Part shown: piece by piece, positions 17,347 to 22,955 of the stretch
How positions within the stretch are numbered: the stretch's first letter is position 1
How the letters are laid out: the number at the start of each line of letters is the position of its first letter
IMG/VR virus record: IMGVR_UViG_3300009597_000028
Span: 1 to 41,378 of that record
Length of the DNA: 41,378 nt
Strand: one strand, 5' to 3'
Source of the DNA: a virus
Position numbers and translations under genes: made by a program
Notes under the pieces: generated by a model
What the model saw: only the letters and a program-made list of their open reading frames with translations
Database searches by the model: none
What the model was told of the DNA's origin: nothing

Positions 17347-17537
17347 TCCATAACCTCCCAACCATTAGAACACTCATAATTAAGGTCAATCATCTGGGCA
17401 TCTGGGTCATTTATATACTTCGCAACATAGGTATTACCATCTTCTTCCATGAAAACGTGCTTAGTCTTGGGGTCCCATACTTCCCTTCTAACCTTTAAAC
17501 CACCAACTAGCTTATCTATAGCTTTAAGTTTGTTCAT
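17343..17537 (-). CDS. Small protein, possible Tad2/DUF2829-like
   Basis: A protein of 64 aa. The N-terminal pattern KAIDKLVGGLKVRREVW resembles the start of DUF2829 proteins, where a helix is followed by GxKVxRxxW; that family includes Tad2, which sequesters Thoeris signal molecules. A short beta region and a C-terminal Trp (CSNGWEVME) follow. The usual DUF2829 ending is not clearly present, so this is a suggestion only. It starts 14 bp inside the 53-aa gene. Confidence 0.6.
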   Translation of the reverse strand: MNKLKAIDKLVGGLKVRREVWDPKTKHVFMEEDGNTYVAKYINDPDAQMIDLNYECSNGWEVME

Positions 17538-17685
17538 TAGTAGTTTCCTTATAGAAAGATTTATTGCAATCGCAGCATATTAGTTCAAAGGACTGGTCGG
17601 TGCTTCCATATAGGTCTATTTCTCCCGGCCTATGTAGATAAACCAGACAATGAAACCATCTTTTGGCATAACCTATAAACTTCAT
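17524..17685 (-). CDS. Small Cys-rich protein, 53 aa
   Basis: Starts at ATG 17685 with GGAGG eight bases upstream; an in-frame ATG at 17700 sits before that site and is unlikely. The product begins MKFIGYAKRWFHCLVYLH and carries ELICCDCNKSFY near the end, so a CxxC pair plus upstream Cys/His could bind zinc. It is the first gene of the minus-strand block and overlaps the next by 14 bp. Confidence 0.7.
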   Translation of the reverse strand: MKFIGYAKRWFHCLVYLHRPGEIDLYGSTDQSFELICCDCNKSFYKETTNEQT

Positions 17686-17700
17686 AATATTGGCCTCCAT

Positions 17701-18655
17701 TAACAGATATTAGACTATAGACGGATTCTCCTTCTATTAGATTAGGGGAGGGCGGAAAAAATAGCAAGGGGAGTCAGAGCTTCGCCCGAATGAATCGGTA
17801 GTAGGAGAGGAGGGGGGTCAACTACTATTATAGGGTTTGCCCGGCTTCAGATGGAACTTGAGTCCCTTCCGTTGGGCGGGAGCCTTTTTGAAGGTGGGTA
17901 GGCGTTTTCCTAGCCCAGAATCCATCGTAATCCCTAGTAATATCAATGACTTAGCTAACTCTCCCTGCCCTGTCCGTCCCCTATGAGAATGATGATGGTG
18001 ATTGGTGGAGTGAATGGATGTGCTGGGTGATTGAGGTGTGTGTGTGATTGGAGAGTGCCGATATGATACCTCCAATTCATTCTCCAAATCGCTGTCGGAT
18101 GATGTGAGTGAGTGAGTGGATAGAAGGGAAGGCCGATTAACCTACTAAACCATTTCAACCTAGCTGAGGTAACAACTTACCTGCCTAAACGTGGAATACG
18201 TCCAATTAACTACGTCTAATAGGATTTATTAGGTGCTATTCCCTGTACCTTTTCTATCTATCTATTCACCAAGTGGTTTACCTAGTGTTCTCCTATGTGA
18301 AATCAATACCCATCTAATAGATGAATGGAATTAATCTGGCGGATTTACCCAGTCTTTTCTCATACTCACCTACCTATTTAATCATGCGTATCCTATCGGA
18401 ATCAGGGCATAATCTAATTATATTTATTAATAGTATCCTAAGAGATATACATACTATGCAAATTAGTATCTAATGGACTCTGTTCTCGTTCTCACATTCA
18501 GCACTTCGATACCCCAGACAAAGGCGAAGCAAACAGGACCAAGAATCCTCCGGTAGGACCCAGACGTATTTGCCTTGGAACTAGGATGGTTTGTTAGCTA
18601 GGAATTGTTTGAGAGTAACGAGTAATAAAATACCTCCTCCAAATGTTAGTAAATC
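17701..18655. other. Gene-free divergent control region
   Basis: About 950 bp between the minus-strand late block and the plus-strand early block. From left to right it holds the candidate minus promoter and a G/T-rich stretch on the plus strand (about 17980-18130) with GTGATTGG/GTGATTGA-like repeats and GAGTGAGTGAGTGG. Further on are a perfect palindrome CATCTAATAGATG near 18312 and an AT-rich patch (about 18410-18480) with ATTAGTATC/ATAGTATCC near-repeats. Short open frames here have odd composition and no ribosome sites. It may contain the origin or the main promoters, but no consensus early promoter stands out. Confidence 0.6.
17827..17856 (-). promoter_or_regulatory. Candidate sigma70-type promoter for the minus-strand block
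   Basis: On the minus strand a perfect TATAAT (17832-17827) has TTCCAT 18 bases upstream as a poor -35. It lies about 140 bp before the first minus-strand gene. The -10 is good and the -35 is weak, so this may need an activator or be chance. Confidence 0.3.
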
Positions 18656-18731
18656 GGTAGGGACCAGACACCAGTTTGGTTCTTATCTGTGTACTAGCAA
18701 TTTCGCTGGTTACAATTTTGGAGGTATTCAA
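18656..18731 (+). promoter_or_regulatory. Structured RNA leader, copy 1
   Basis: Hairpin 1 pairs GGTAGGGACCA (18656-18666) with TGGTTCTTATC (18677-18687), 11 pairs counting G-U. Hairpin 2 pairs CTAGC with GCTGG around AATTTC (18694-18709). TTTTGGAGG and ATTCAA then lead into the ATG. The same layout recurs before five further early genes with changed but still pairing stems. Confidence 0.75.
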
Positions 18732-19106
18732 ATGGATTTATCAAATGTTGTTATGGTTGAGAGAAATGGTGTACGAGTTCCAGCTATCGAGTTCAAAGAA
18801 GGAGTCAGAGTCTACAGAGTGGTGGCGAGTGCTACCTCAGAGCATGAGCAGACACTAGAAAGGGAACTATCAGACAATGAAGGGAAGCCAATGACTCTGC
18901 CATTGATAGAGTTGTTCTGCTACTCGACTGGTTCAGTAGGGTTCGAGAATGTAGACGTTAAGGTGCAGTTAGATGGCCAGCTAGTAGTTGCTGGCACTCT
19001 ACTGGGAACGCCTCTGACTATGGTTATGAGCATGAGCAGAGAACTGAAAGAGAAAAGAAAGTTCATCAAGAAACTAAACGCTGATTATTCAAAGTTCATT
19101 GATTAA
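18732..19106 (+). CDS. Hypothetical early protein, 124 aa
   Basis: The start is ATG 18732, six bases after GGAGGT; the frame is open upstream to 18591, but that part is the structured leader. The product begins MDLSNVVMVERNGVRVPAIE, is beta-rich in the middle (VDVKVQLDGQLVVAGTLLG) and has a basic helical C-terminus (RELKEKRKFIKKL). It is the first gene of the plus-strand early block. No family recognised. Confidence 0.75.
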   Translation: MDLSNVVMVERNGVRVPAIEFKEGVRVYRVVASATSEHEQTLERELSDNEGKPMTLPLIELFCYSTGSVGFENVDVKVQLDGQLVVAGTLLGTPLTMVMSMSRELKEKRKFIKKLNADYSKFID

Positions 19107-19115
19107 TGGCCGTAA

Positions 19116-19188
19116 GGTAGGGACCGACACCAGTCGGCTCCTATCCTAAGACCAGTAATTAAACAGGTCTAAAGTTTGGAGGTATTCA
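19116..19188 (+). promoter_or_regulatory. Structured RNA leader, copy 2
   Basis: Hairpin 1 pairs GGTAGGGACCGAC (19116-19128) with GTCGGCTCCTATC (19133-19145), loop ACCA, with one A-C mismatch. Hairpin 2 pairs AGACC with GGTCT (19149-19170) around an AATTAA-centred loop. TTTGGAGGTATTCA precedes ATG. The upper stem CCGAC/GTCGG differs from copies 3 and 4 on both arms, which is compensatory. Confidence 0.78.
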
Positions 19189-19605
19189 ATGTCAAAGAGT
19201 TTACGCAATTTAAAGATGAATGATGAGGTCTATGCCCTAAGAAGAAAGGTAGTTGACCTAATCTATGAAGCCAAGAAAATGGTTCCCTTGCCTCGAATAG
19301 AGATAAAGGTAACTGAAGATGACCCAAAGATTCTGGGTCAAGCTGTCCTGAGTTCCAATAAGATTTGGATAAGCCAGAAGGTAGTAAAGAACTACGACCT
19401 TAGGTCAATAGTATGGCACGAATTGGTTCATGCGGTCCTAGGCGTGGGACATGATGAGAAATGCCCACTAATGGCCAGCACTTACAAAGGTAAGATGGAG
19501 CCTAAAGATGCTGACAGGTTATTAAAGTCATACTTTAGGGCCTACGGTGTGACTGATGCTGATGATGACGAATTAAGATTTGAATCAGAGAACTCCAGAG
19601 ATTAA
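19189..19605 (+). CDS. Small HExxH zinc-metalloprotease-like protein
   Basis: A protein of 138 aa. Residues 76-95 read WHELVHAVLGVGHDEKCPLM: HELVH (77-81) gives the two His and the Glu of a zinc protease, His88 is a possible third ligand and Met95 a Met-turn-like residue. This resembles metzincins, but six residues separate HExxH from the third His instead of five, so the fit is imperfect; a SprT-like or minimal gluzincin fold is possible. The N-terminal half is a helix plus a strand with IWISQ. It is cytoplasmic (no signal). As an early gene it may cleave or bind a host protein, by inference. Confidence 0.72.
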   Translation: MSKSLRNLKMNDEVYALRRKVVDLIYEAKKMVPLPRIEIKVTEDDPKILGQAVLSSNKIWISQKVVKNYDLRSIVWHELVHAVLGVGHDEKCPLMASTYKGKMEPKDADRLLKSYFRAYGVTDADDDELRFESENSRD

Positions 19606-19614
19606 TGGTTAATC

Positions 19615-19678
19615 GGTAGGGACCAGCTAACTAGCTGGCTCCTATCTATGAACTTTTAACTAACCAAGGAGATTTAAA
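19615..19678 (+). promoter_or_regulatory. Structured RNA leader, copy 3 (hairpin 1 only)
   Basis: GGTAGGGACCAGCT (19615-19628) pairs with AGCTGGCTCCTATC (19633-19646), loop AACT, with the same A-C mismatch as copy 2. I see no convincing second hairpin. The ribosome site is GGAGATTTAAAATG, a different type from copies 1, 2, 4 and 5 but the same as copy 6. Confidence 0.72.
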
Positions 19679-19942
19679 ATGAAGTATTGGGACCATGGTA
19701 TTTACAAGAACACAAACGCCACTCTGCTATTTGATTCAAACACAGGCAAGGCAACCAGTTATCATGTCTGGAACCTGCTATTAAAGGACAAGAAAGGACG
19801 TTATCACCTAAACGAATACAAGTTTAGCAAGACCACCAGCAAGCATATCACCCAATTAAAGAACGTGATTTCTGGCCTAGGGATAAGCTGGATTCCTAGG
19901 GTTTCAGGTCTAAATATGACTGAGGAAATGATTAACAGTTAA
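19679..19942 (+). CDS. Hypothetical early protein, 87 aa
   Basis: Begins MKYWDHGIYKNTNATLLFD. It is basic, with two beta-strand-like stretches followed by a helix (KHITQLKNVISGLG). Shine-Dalgarno GGAGA lies seven bases before ATG. No metal-binding or catalytic motif and no family recognised. It sits in the string of leader-separated early genes. Confidence 0.72.
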   Translation: MKYWDHGIYKNTNATLLFDSNTGKATSYHVWNLLLKDKKGRYHLNEYKFSKTTSKHITQLKNVISGLGISWIPRVSGLNMTEEMINS

Positions 19943-19944
19943 GC

Positions 19945-20016
19945 GGTAGGGGTCAGCTAGTGCTGGCTCCTATCTCTGAACTACTAATTAAAGTGGTTTC
20001 AATTTGGAGGTATTAA
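19945..20016 (+). promoter_or_regulatory. Structured RNA leader, copy 4
   Basis: GGTAGGGGTCAGC (19945-19957) pairs over all 13 positions with GCTGGCTCCTATC (19962-19974), loop TAGT. The A-C mismatch of copies 2 and 3 is here a G-C pair. Hairpin 2 pairs AACTACT (19979-19985) with AGTGGTT (19992-19998). TTTGGAGGTATTAA leads into ATG. Confidence 0.8.
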
Positions 20017-20427
20017 ATGAAATTTAACGAACTGGATTCTACGGTCAGGGAAAAGATTACTTTGGATTATCTTACGGGTTGGCTTGAAACTCATCCTAAT
20101 GAACCATTATCAGCAAAGGAATTGCTTGATACTTTGGATAATGAAGTGGATGAGTACACACCTAACGGAAACTTGATGGCCTTTGATAACTGGTGTGTAG
20201 TATGCGGAAAAGGTATTTCAGAACTAGAAAAGACCTGCTCGGTTGAATGTTGGAATGATAACTATGATAGGCAGGAATCAGAGGCATATATCAGAGAAGT
20301 AACTGGGCATAGTAAATGCTTGACCTGTGGAGAAGAATTTTCTCATTTCGCTGGTCAGGACGTGGCCTATTGTTCAGAAGAATGTAATCCATCACTAAGT
20401 GGCTCTGCTGATGAAGATTGCGAGTAG
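20017..20427 (+). CDS. Early protein with two zinc-knuckle-like modules
   Basis: A protein of 136 aa. After a helical N-terminus come two Cys clusters. The first is CVVCGKG...CSVEC (about 60-78) and the second CLTCGEE...CSEEC (about 102-123). Each is a CxxC-x(n)-CxxxC treble-clef-type knuckle. The tail is acidic (GSADEDCE). The next gene carries one such module, so the two are probably related. Likely a small zinc protein that binds nucleic acid or protein; the target is unknown. Confidence 0.75.
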   Translation: MKFNELDSTVREKITLDYLTGWLETHPNEPLSAKELLDTLDNEVDEYTPNGNLMAFDNWCVVCGKGISELEKTCSVECWNDNYDRQESEAYIREVTGHSKCLTCGEEFSHFAGQDVAYCSEECNPSLSGSADEDCE

Positions 20428-20429
20428 TA

Positions 20430-20500
20430 GGGTATTGGTCAGCATTTGCTGGCCGATATTCTAAAACTGGTAATTTAACTGGTTTATTTGGAGGTATCTA
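20430..20500 (+). promoter_or_regulatory. Structured RNA leader, copy 5
   Basis: GGGTATTGGTCAGC (20430-20443) pairs over all 14 positions with GCTGGCCGATATTC (20448-20461), loop ATTT. The lower stem differs from copies 1-4 on both strands but still pairs, which is strong compensatory evidence. Hairpin 2 pairs AAACTGGT (20464-20471) with ACTGGTTT (20478-20485), eight pairs with G-U. TTTGGAGGTATCTA precedes ATG. Confidence 0.82.
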
Positions 20501-20683
20501 ATGTCAGAAGAAAGAGCATTGATTACTAGCTTATGCATACACTGTGGAAAGGATTTTCAAAGTCAATTAGGCGAAAAGGATTCATTTAGAAGTTTTGGTT
20601 TCTGTTCTGATAAATGCTGTGACGAAGGCTTTGAAGAACATTGGTCCTATACTGAAACAAGTTTTGATGATGAGGAGGCTTAG
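20501..20683 (+). CDS. Small single zinc-knuckle protein, 60 aa
   Basis: Residues 12-40 hold CIHCGKD...CSDKCC, one CxxC-x(n)-CxxxC module like those in the gene before. The tail is acidic (SFDDEEA). The similarity in layout to the 136-aa neighbour suggests duplication of a zinc module. Function unknown; an early takeover protein is plausible. Confidence 0.7.
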   Translation: MSEERALITSLCIHCGKDFQSQLGEKDSFRSFGFCSDKCCDEGFEEHWSYTETSFDDEEA

Positions 20684-20690
20684 ACTGTTG

Positions 20691-20758
20691 AAGGTTTGGG
20701 GTCAAGCATTGACCTCATTCCTTGAACTGGCAATAAAGCCATAACGAGGAGATTTAAA
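20691..20758 (+). promoter_or_regulatory. Structured RNA leader, copy 6
   Basis: AAGGTTTGGGGTCAA (20691-20705) pairs with TTGACCTCATTCCTT (20709-20723), loop GCA, with two T-T mismatches. A weak second hairpin is TGGC-AATAAA-GCCA (20728-20741). The ribosome site is GGAGATTTAAAATG as in copy 3. Confidence 0.7.
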
Positions 20759-20887
20759 ATGTTAATTGTAATAGCTACCATTGGCCTCTGGTTATTCCTT
20801 TGGTCCTTGGTGTTTCTTGGTGAGTTCTTGGATATACTTGATAGCTTGATTGATGACTTGATTTACACGATTAGGGGGGACAAATGA
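20759..20887 (+). CDS. Small membrane protein, 42 aa
   Basis: Starts MLIVIATIGLWLFLWSLVFL, a single membrane segment at the very N-terminus, then an amphipathic Asp/Leu/Ile helix ending TIRGDK. Shine-Dalgarno GGAGA lies before ATG, and the stop overlaps the next ATG by ATGA. It is probably an inner-membrane peptide, perhaps a superinfection or host-modulating factor; by sequence alone it could also be holin-like, though its early position argues against that. Confidence 0.65.
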   Translation: MLIVIATIGLWLFLWSLVFLGEFLDILDSLIDDLIYTIRGDK

Positions 20888-21159
20888 GCATAACAATAGA
20901 ACTGGAATCTATGACCTTGGAATATGAAGTTGAATGGCAGATGCATGAGCATACGCCACAGATTACGGATACGACCTTGATTGATGTTAAAATGCCTAAG
21001 GGAGATAAGAGCGTATTCTCTGCGGCTTTCTTATCCCAGCTTGATAAGATGCTTAATTACTACATACCTGAGCAGATAGAGAAAGAGATTTATCCAGAGA
21101 TATATCGGATAGAGTCTGTTAAGGGTGGTGATGATATGGATTACAAGGATGTAGATTAA
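20884..21159 (+). CDS. Hypothetical early protein, 91 aa
   Basis: An acidic, beta-then-helix protein starting MSITIELESMTLEYEVEW, with FSAAFLSQLDKMLNYYIPEQI in the middle and an acidic end (GGDDMDYKDVD). The start is preceded by GGGGGGA and coupled to the membrane peptide by ATGA. It is the last gene before a strong hairpin. No family recognised. Confidence 0.7.
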   Translation: MSITIELESMTLEYEVEWQMHEHTPQITDTTLIDVKMPKGDKSVFSAAFLSQLDKMLNYYIPEQIEKEIYPEIYRIESVKGGDDMDYKDVD

Positions 21160-21164
21160 ATGAA

Positions 21165-21198
21165 AGGGGCCAGCTAAAAGTAAATAAAACTGGCCCCT
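21165..21198. terminator. Strong hairpin between convergent early gene and rusA
   Basis: AGGGGCCAG (21165-21173) pairs perfectly with CTGGCCCCT (21190-21198). On the minus strand it is followed by TTTCATTT, so it can end rusA transcription; on the plus strand there is no T tract. The stem resembles hairpin 1 of the leader family, so it may be a terminal member of it. Confidence 0.6.
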
Positions 21199-21260
21199 AA
21201 CATCAACTTTAACTCATTTCACAAGGAGCATTTCCTGTCAAAAGAAACACCTTCTTAATT

Positions 21261-21698
21261 CTAATTCATATATTCAATATTGTAAAACTTACAACTTACT
21301 CCCTCAACTTCACCCACCGATTTAATAGCTTTAATTTCCCAGAAATTAGAGTCATCTACACATATCGCTTCTGATATGGCATCCTCAATCACTTTAATCC
21401 TATTACTAATATCATATCTTTTAATTTCCCCTACCTTGGTGTAAACCTTGGATTCTGGTAAGCTGAATGTCAGCACCAGGCCAACTTTATTCCATGTCTT
21501 GACCATCTTCTTAACTCTATTCACCGTTTGGTAATTTATTACCGCCCACTCCTCAAACTTTTTTGCAAAATCCTTGTATAGTTTATTTCTACACCTACCG
21601 CCATTTGGAAGTGGCATATAACAGTTGTTTACGGATGGTGGAACAGGCATACCGAGAAATAAGTCTGTTTGGTCTATGATAGTGGCAAGGGTATCCAT
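21261..21698 (-). CDS. rusA: RusA-like Holliday junction resolvase
   Basis: A protein of 145 aa, close to the usual RusA length. It begins near PPSVNNCY (typical P-x-N start). The key segment at about 94-121 reads KRYDISNRIKVIEDAI and then VDDSNFWEI; Asp 96, 106 and 115/116 fit the metal-binding acids and Arg/Lys nearby the rest of the site. RusA dimers cut four-way junctions during recombination or before packaging. It is the only minus-strand gene inside the early block, with its own divergent promoter candidate. Confidence 0.85.
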   Translation of the reverse strand: MDTLATIIDQTDLFLGMPVPPSVNNCYMPLPNGGRCRNKLYKDFAKKFEEWAVINYQTVNRVKKMVKTWNKVGLVLTFSLPESKVYTKVGEIKRYDISNRIKVIEDAISEAICVDDSNFWEIKAIKSVGEVEGVSCKFYNIEYMN

Positions 21699-21732
21699 TT
21701 TAAACGCTCCTAATGGCCTCTAATGAGGTCTA

Positions 21733-21761
21733 GTTGTATATACTAGGATTCTAATTGACAA
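21733..21761 (-). promoter_or_regulatory. Candidate rusA promoter
   Basis: On the minus strand TTGTCA (21761-21756), a 17-base spacer, and TACAAC (21738-21733) lie 35 bp before the rusA start. The -35 overlaps that of the plus-strand promoter (TTGACA at 21755-21760), so the two are back to back. Confidence 0.45.
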
Positions 21762-21785
21762 GATTAAAATGTCCATGCTTATATT
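21755..21785 (+). promoter_or_regulatory. Candidate plus-strand promoter before helix-rich region
   Basis: Perfect TTGACA (21755-21760), then TTATAT or TATATT 18 or 19 bases on (21779-21785). It points into the gene-free stretch and the small genes after it. Spacing is slightly long for TATATT. Confidence 0.5.
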
Positions 21786-21789
21786 TCAG

Positions 21790-22160
21790 TAATTGGGATT
21801 TGGACCGTTAAAAGCCATAATGGAATACATGGACAATGGACCTCCAGTCATCCGTAAAGTGCCAGCGAAGTAAAACTCCTGATGGAGCAGTAGATTGGTA
21901 CAGATGAGAGTCAATGACTACTAGGTAAACGTGCGGAGATAGTACCTAGCGGAAGGCCAATACCCCAAGGATAAATAGCCACCGAGAAACTGAGAGAAGT
22001 ATCGGTAACGCCATCAAGCTAAGGTTGGGATAACCTCCCTCCTAGCTGTAGCTTTCCTAAAAATACCCATATAAATCTATTCCAGCGAGCCTTACGAAGT
22101 GCGGTTGATGTTCAATCATATCTCACCGTCCCCAGAAGAAATCCCTTGGCTCGCTACCAT
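21790..22160. ncRNA. Gene-free, helix-rich stretch: candidate structured RNA
   Basis: No real gene lies in 21699-22199. The stretch holds many perfect pairings in nested order. They are CTCC/GGAG (21876-21887); ATTGG/CCAAT (21894-21898 with 21957-21961) enclosing AGTC-AAT-GACT and CTAGGTA/TACCTAG (21921-21949); ACCGA/TCGGT (21981-22006); AGCTA/TAGCT enclosing AGGTT/AACCT (22017-22047); and AGCGAGCC/GGCTCGCT (22084-22155) enclosing CGGT/ACCG. TGTCCATG/CATGGACA (21770-21835) overlaps the promoter. It fits no class I know: no tRNA, tmRNA or group I intron core. An origin with inverted repeats is the alternative. The strand is not settled, though the promoter favours plus. Confidence 0.5.
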
Positions 22161-22199
22161 TTCCCCTGTATCCTCTTAGGCTAATAAAGGTAAACTACT

Positions 22200-22400
22200 A
22201 TGACTAAAATGAACTGGAGTAAGAAACCAATCTATGAACATAGAATCCCAGTTAGACGAAAACCAATGAGTAATAAGCAGATGGTTTGTCTAAAAAGGAT
22301 TAAACTTAAACAACAGGACCCAAGTTATGAATTGAATGACTGGGAAAAGAAATTCCTGTTAAGTATTGATAAGCAAAAGGAGAGGTACATCAATGGATGA
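22200..22400 (+). CDS. Small basic protein, 66 aa
   Basis: A very Lys/Arg-rich product starting MTKMNWSKKPIYEHRIPVRR, with a helical second half (NDWEKKFLLSIDKQKERY). AAGG lies upstream, a modest ribosome site. It may bind nucleic acid. Its 3' end overlaps the next small gene by 8 bp. Confidence 0.6.
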   Translation: MTKMNWSKKPIYEHRIPVRRKPMSNKQMVCLKRIKLKQQDPSYELNDWEKKFLLSIDKQKERYING

Positions 22401-22542
22401 TGAGAAATTGCCTAAGATTATTTACTTGCCCCTAATGGGTACTCCTCATAGTGGTAACATATATGAGAAGGACACCAGGCCACCTATTAAGATAAGAAAA
22501 GATAAGTTATATAATCCTAGACGAAAAAAGAAAAAGCCTTGA
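22393..22542 (+). CDS. Small basic protein, 49 aa
   Basis: ATG 22393 follows AGGAGAGG by seven bases, inside the end of the preceding gene. The product begins MDDEKLPKIIYLPLMG and ends in a basic run (NPRRKKKKP). No motif apart from the basic tail. Good ribosome site and coupling support it. Confidence 0.6.
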   Translation: MDDEKLPKIIYLPLMGTPHSGNIYEKDTRPPIKIRKDKLYNPRRKKKKP

Positions 22543-22552
22543 TAATCTAGTG

Positions 22553-22639
22553 GTGAGAACTACTGAATACATCATTATTGCCTTAACATATCTAATCTTA
22601 ATTATAATCGGGTATCTATATCTTGAATCAATCAAATAA
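22553..22639 (+). CDS. Tiny membrane peptide, 28 aa
   Basis: GTG at 22553, 10 bp after the preceding stop. The product MRTTEYIIIALTYLILIIIG plus a short tail (YLYLESIK) is a single membrane helix. The ribosome site is weak. Supported mainly by its membrane character and placement in a tight gene string. Confidence 0.4.
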   Translation: MRTTEYIIIALTYLILIIIGYLYLESIK

Positions 22640-22685
22640 TATTTTTGACAGTTATAAACATTCAATTTTTGAGGGGGTGATTTTC

Positions 22686-22745
22686 TTGGCTAAAACTATT
22701 AAGAAAGGCGGAACTGGTAAAGGTGGTAAACCTAAGTCCTGCTAA
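22686..22745 (+). CDS. Tiny Lys/Gly-rich peptide, 19 aa
   Basis: TTG start at 22686 preceded by GAGGGGGTGAT at ideal distance, a near-consensus ribosome site. The product is about MAKTIKKGGTGKGGKPKSC. Such a strong site before so short a frame suggests real translation. The role could be regulatory (leader peptide) or nucleic-acid binding. Confidence 0.4.
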   Translation: MAKTIKKGGTGKGGKPKSC

Positions 22746-22758
22746 TTAAAAACCAATA

Positions 22759-22818
22759 GGGAACCAGTCTATTTTAATTACTGTAACGGGTATGGAGGAT
22801 TCAAGTAGACTGGCCCCT
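22759..22818 (+). promoter_or_regulatory. Variant hairpin related to the early leader family
   Basis: CCAGTCTA (22764-22771) pairs with TAGACTGG (22806-22813), extended by GGG/CCT past two mismatches. The loop is 34 bases and contains TTAATTAC and GGAGGATTCAAG, which resembles the leader ribosome site GGAGGTATTCAA but has no ATG after it. This may be a leader that lost its gene. Confidence 0.4.
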
Positions 22819-22898
22819 AAAGGTTCCTCGTCCATCCTTGGACAATCGGTCCGTACTTTCATTATATAAAATAAATTAATAAATAAATCTAAAATATG

Positions 22899-22927
22899 TT
22901 GACTCCTTATTTATCTAGGAGGATACT
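22899..22927 (+). promoter_or_regulatory. Promoter of the recombination operon
   Basis: TTGACT (22899-22904), a 17-base spacer and GATACT (22922-22927), preceded by a long A/T-rich stretch (22861-22898) that could act as an UP element. The expected start near 22934 leaves a short leader before ATG 22956. Confidence 0.6.
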
Positions 22928-22955
22928 GTATCCAACAAACAACAAGGAGATTCTA

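Noticed and set aside
17818-18158. Two overlapping minus-strand open frames of 89 and 67 codons in the control region
   Set aside because: His/Ser/Thr-rich composition reflects the skewed repeat tract, there is no ribosome site, and a candidate promoter lies inside one of them.
18591-18731. Longer start for the first early gene (171 aa)
   Set aside because: The extra 47 residues would be encoded by the structured leader; the ribosome site GGAGGT sits before ATG 18732.
22084-22158. tRNA-like closure AGCGAGCC...GGCTCGCT followed by ACCA
   Set aside because: There is no T-loop consensus and no proper D arm or anticodon arm on either strand; the ACCA is probably chance.
22896-22955. Longer start for the annealing-type protein (261 aa)
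   Set aside because: The extension runs over the -35/-10 promoter sequence; AAGGAG precedes the internal ATG at 22956.
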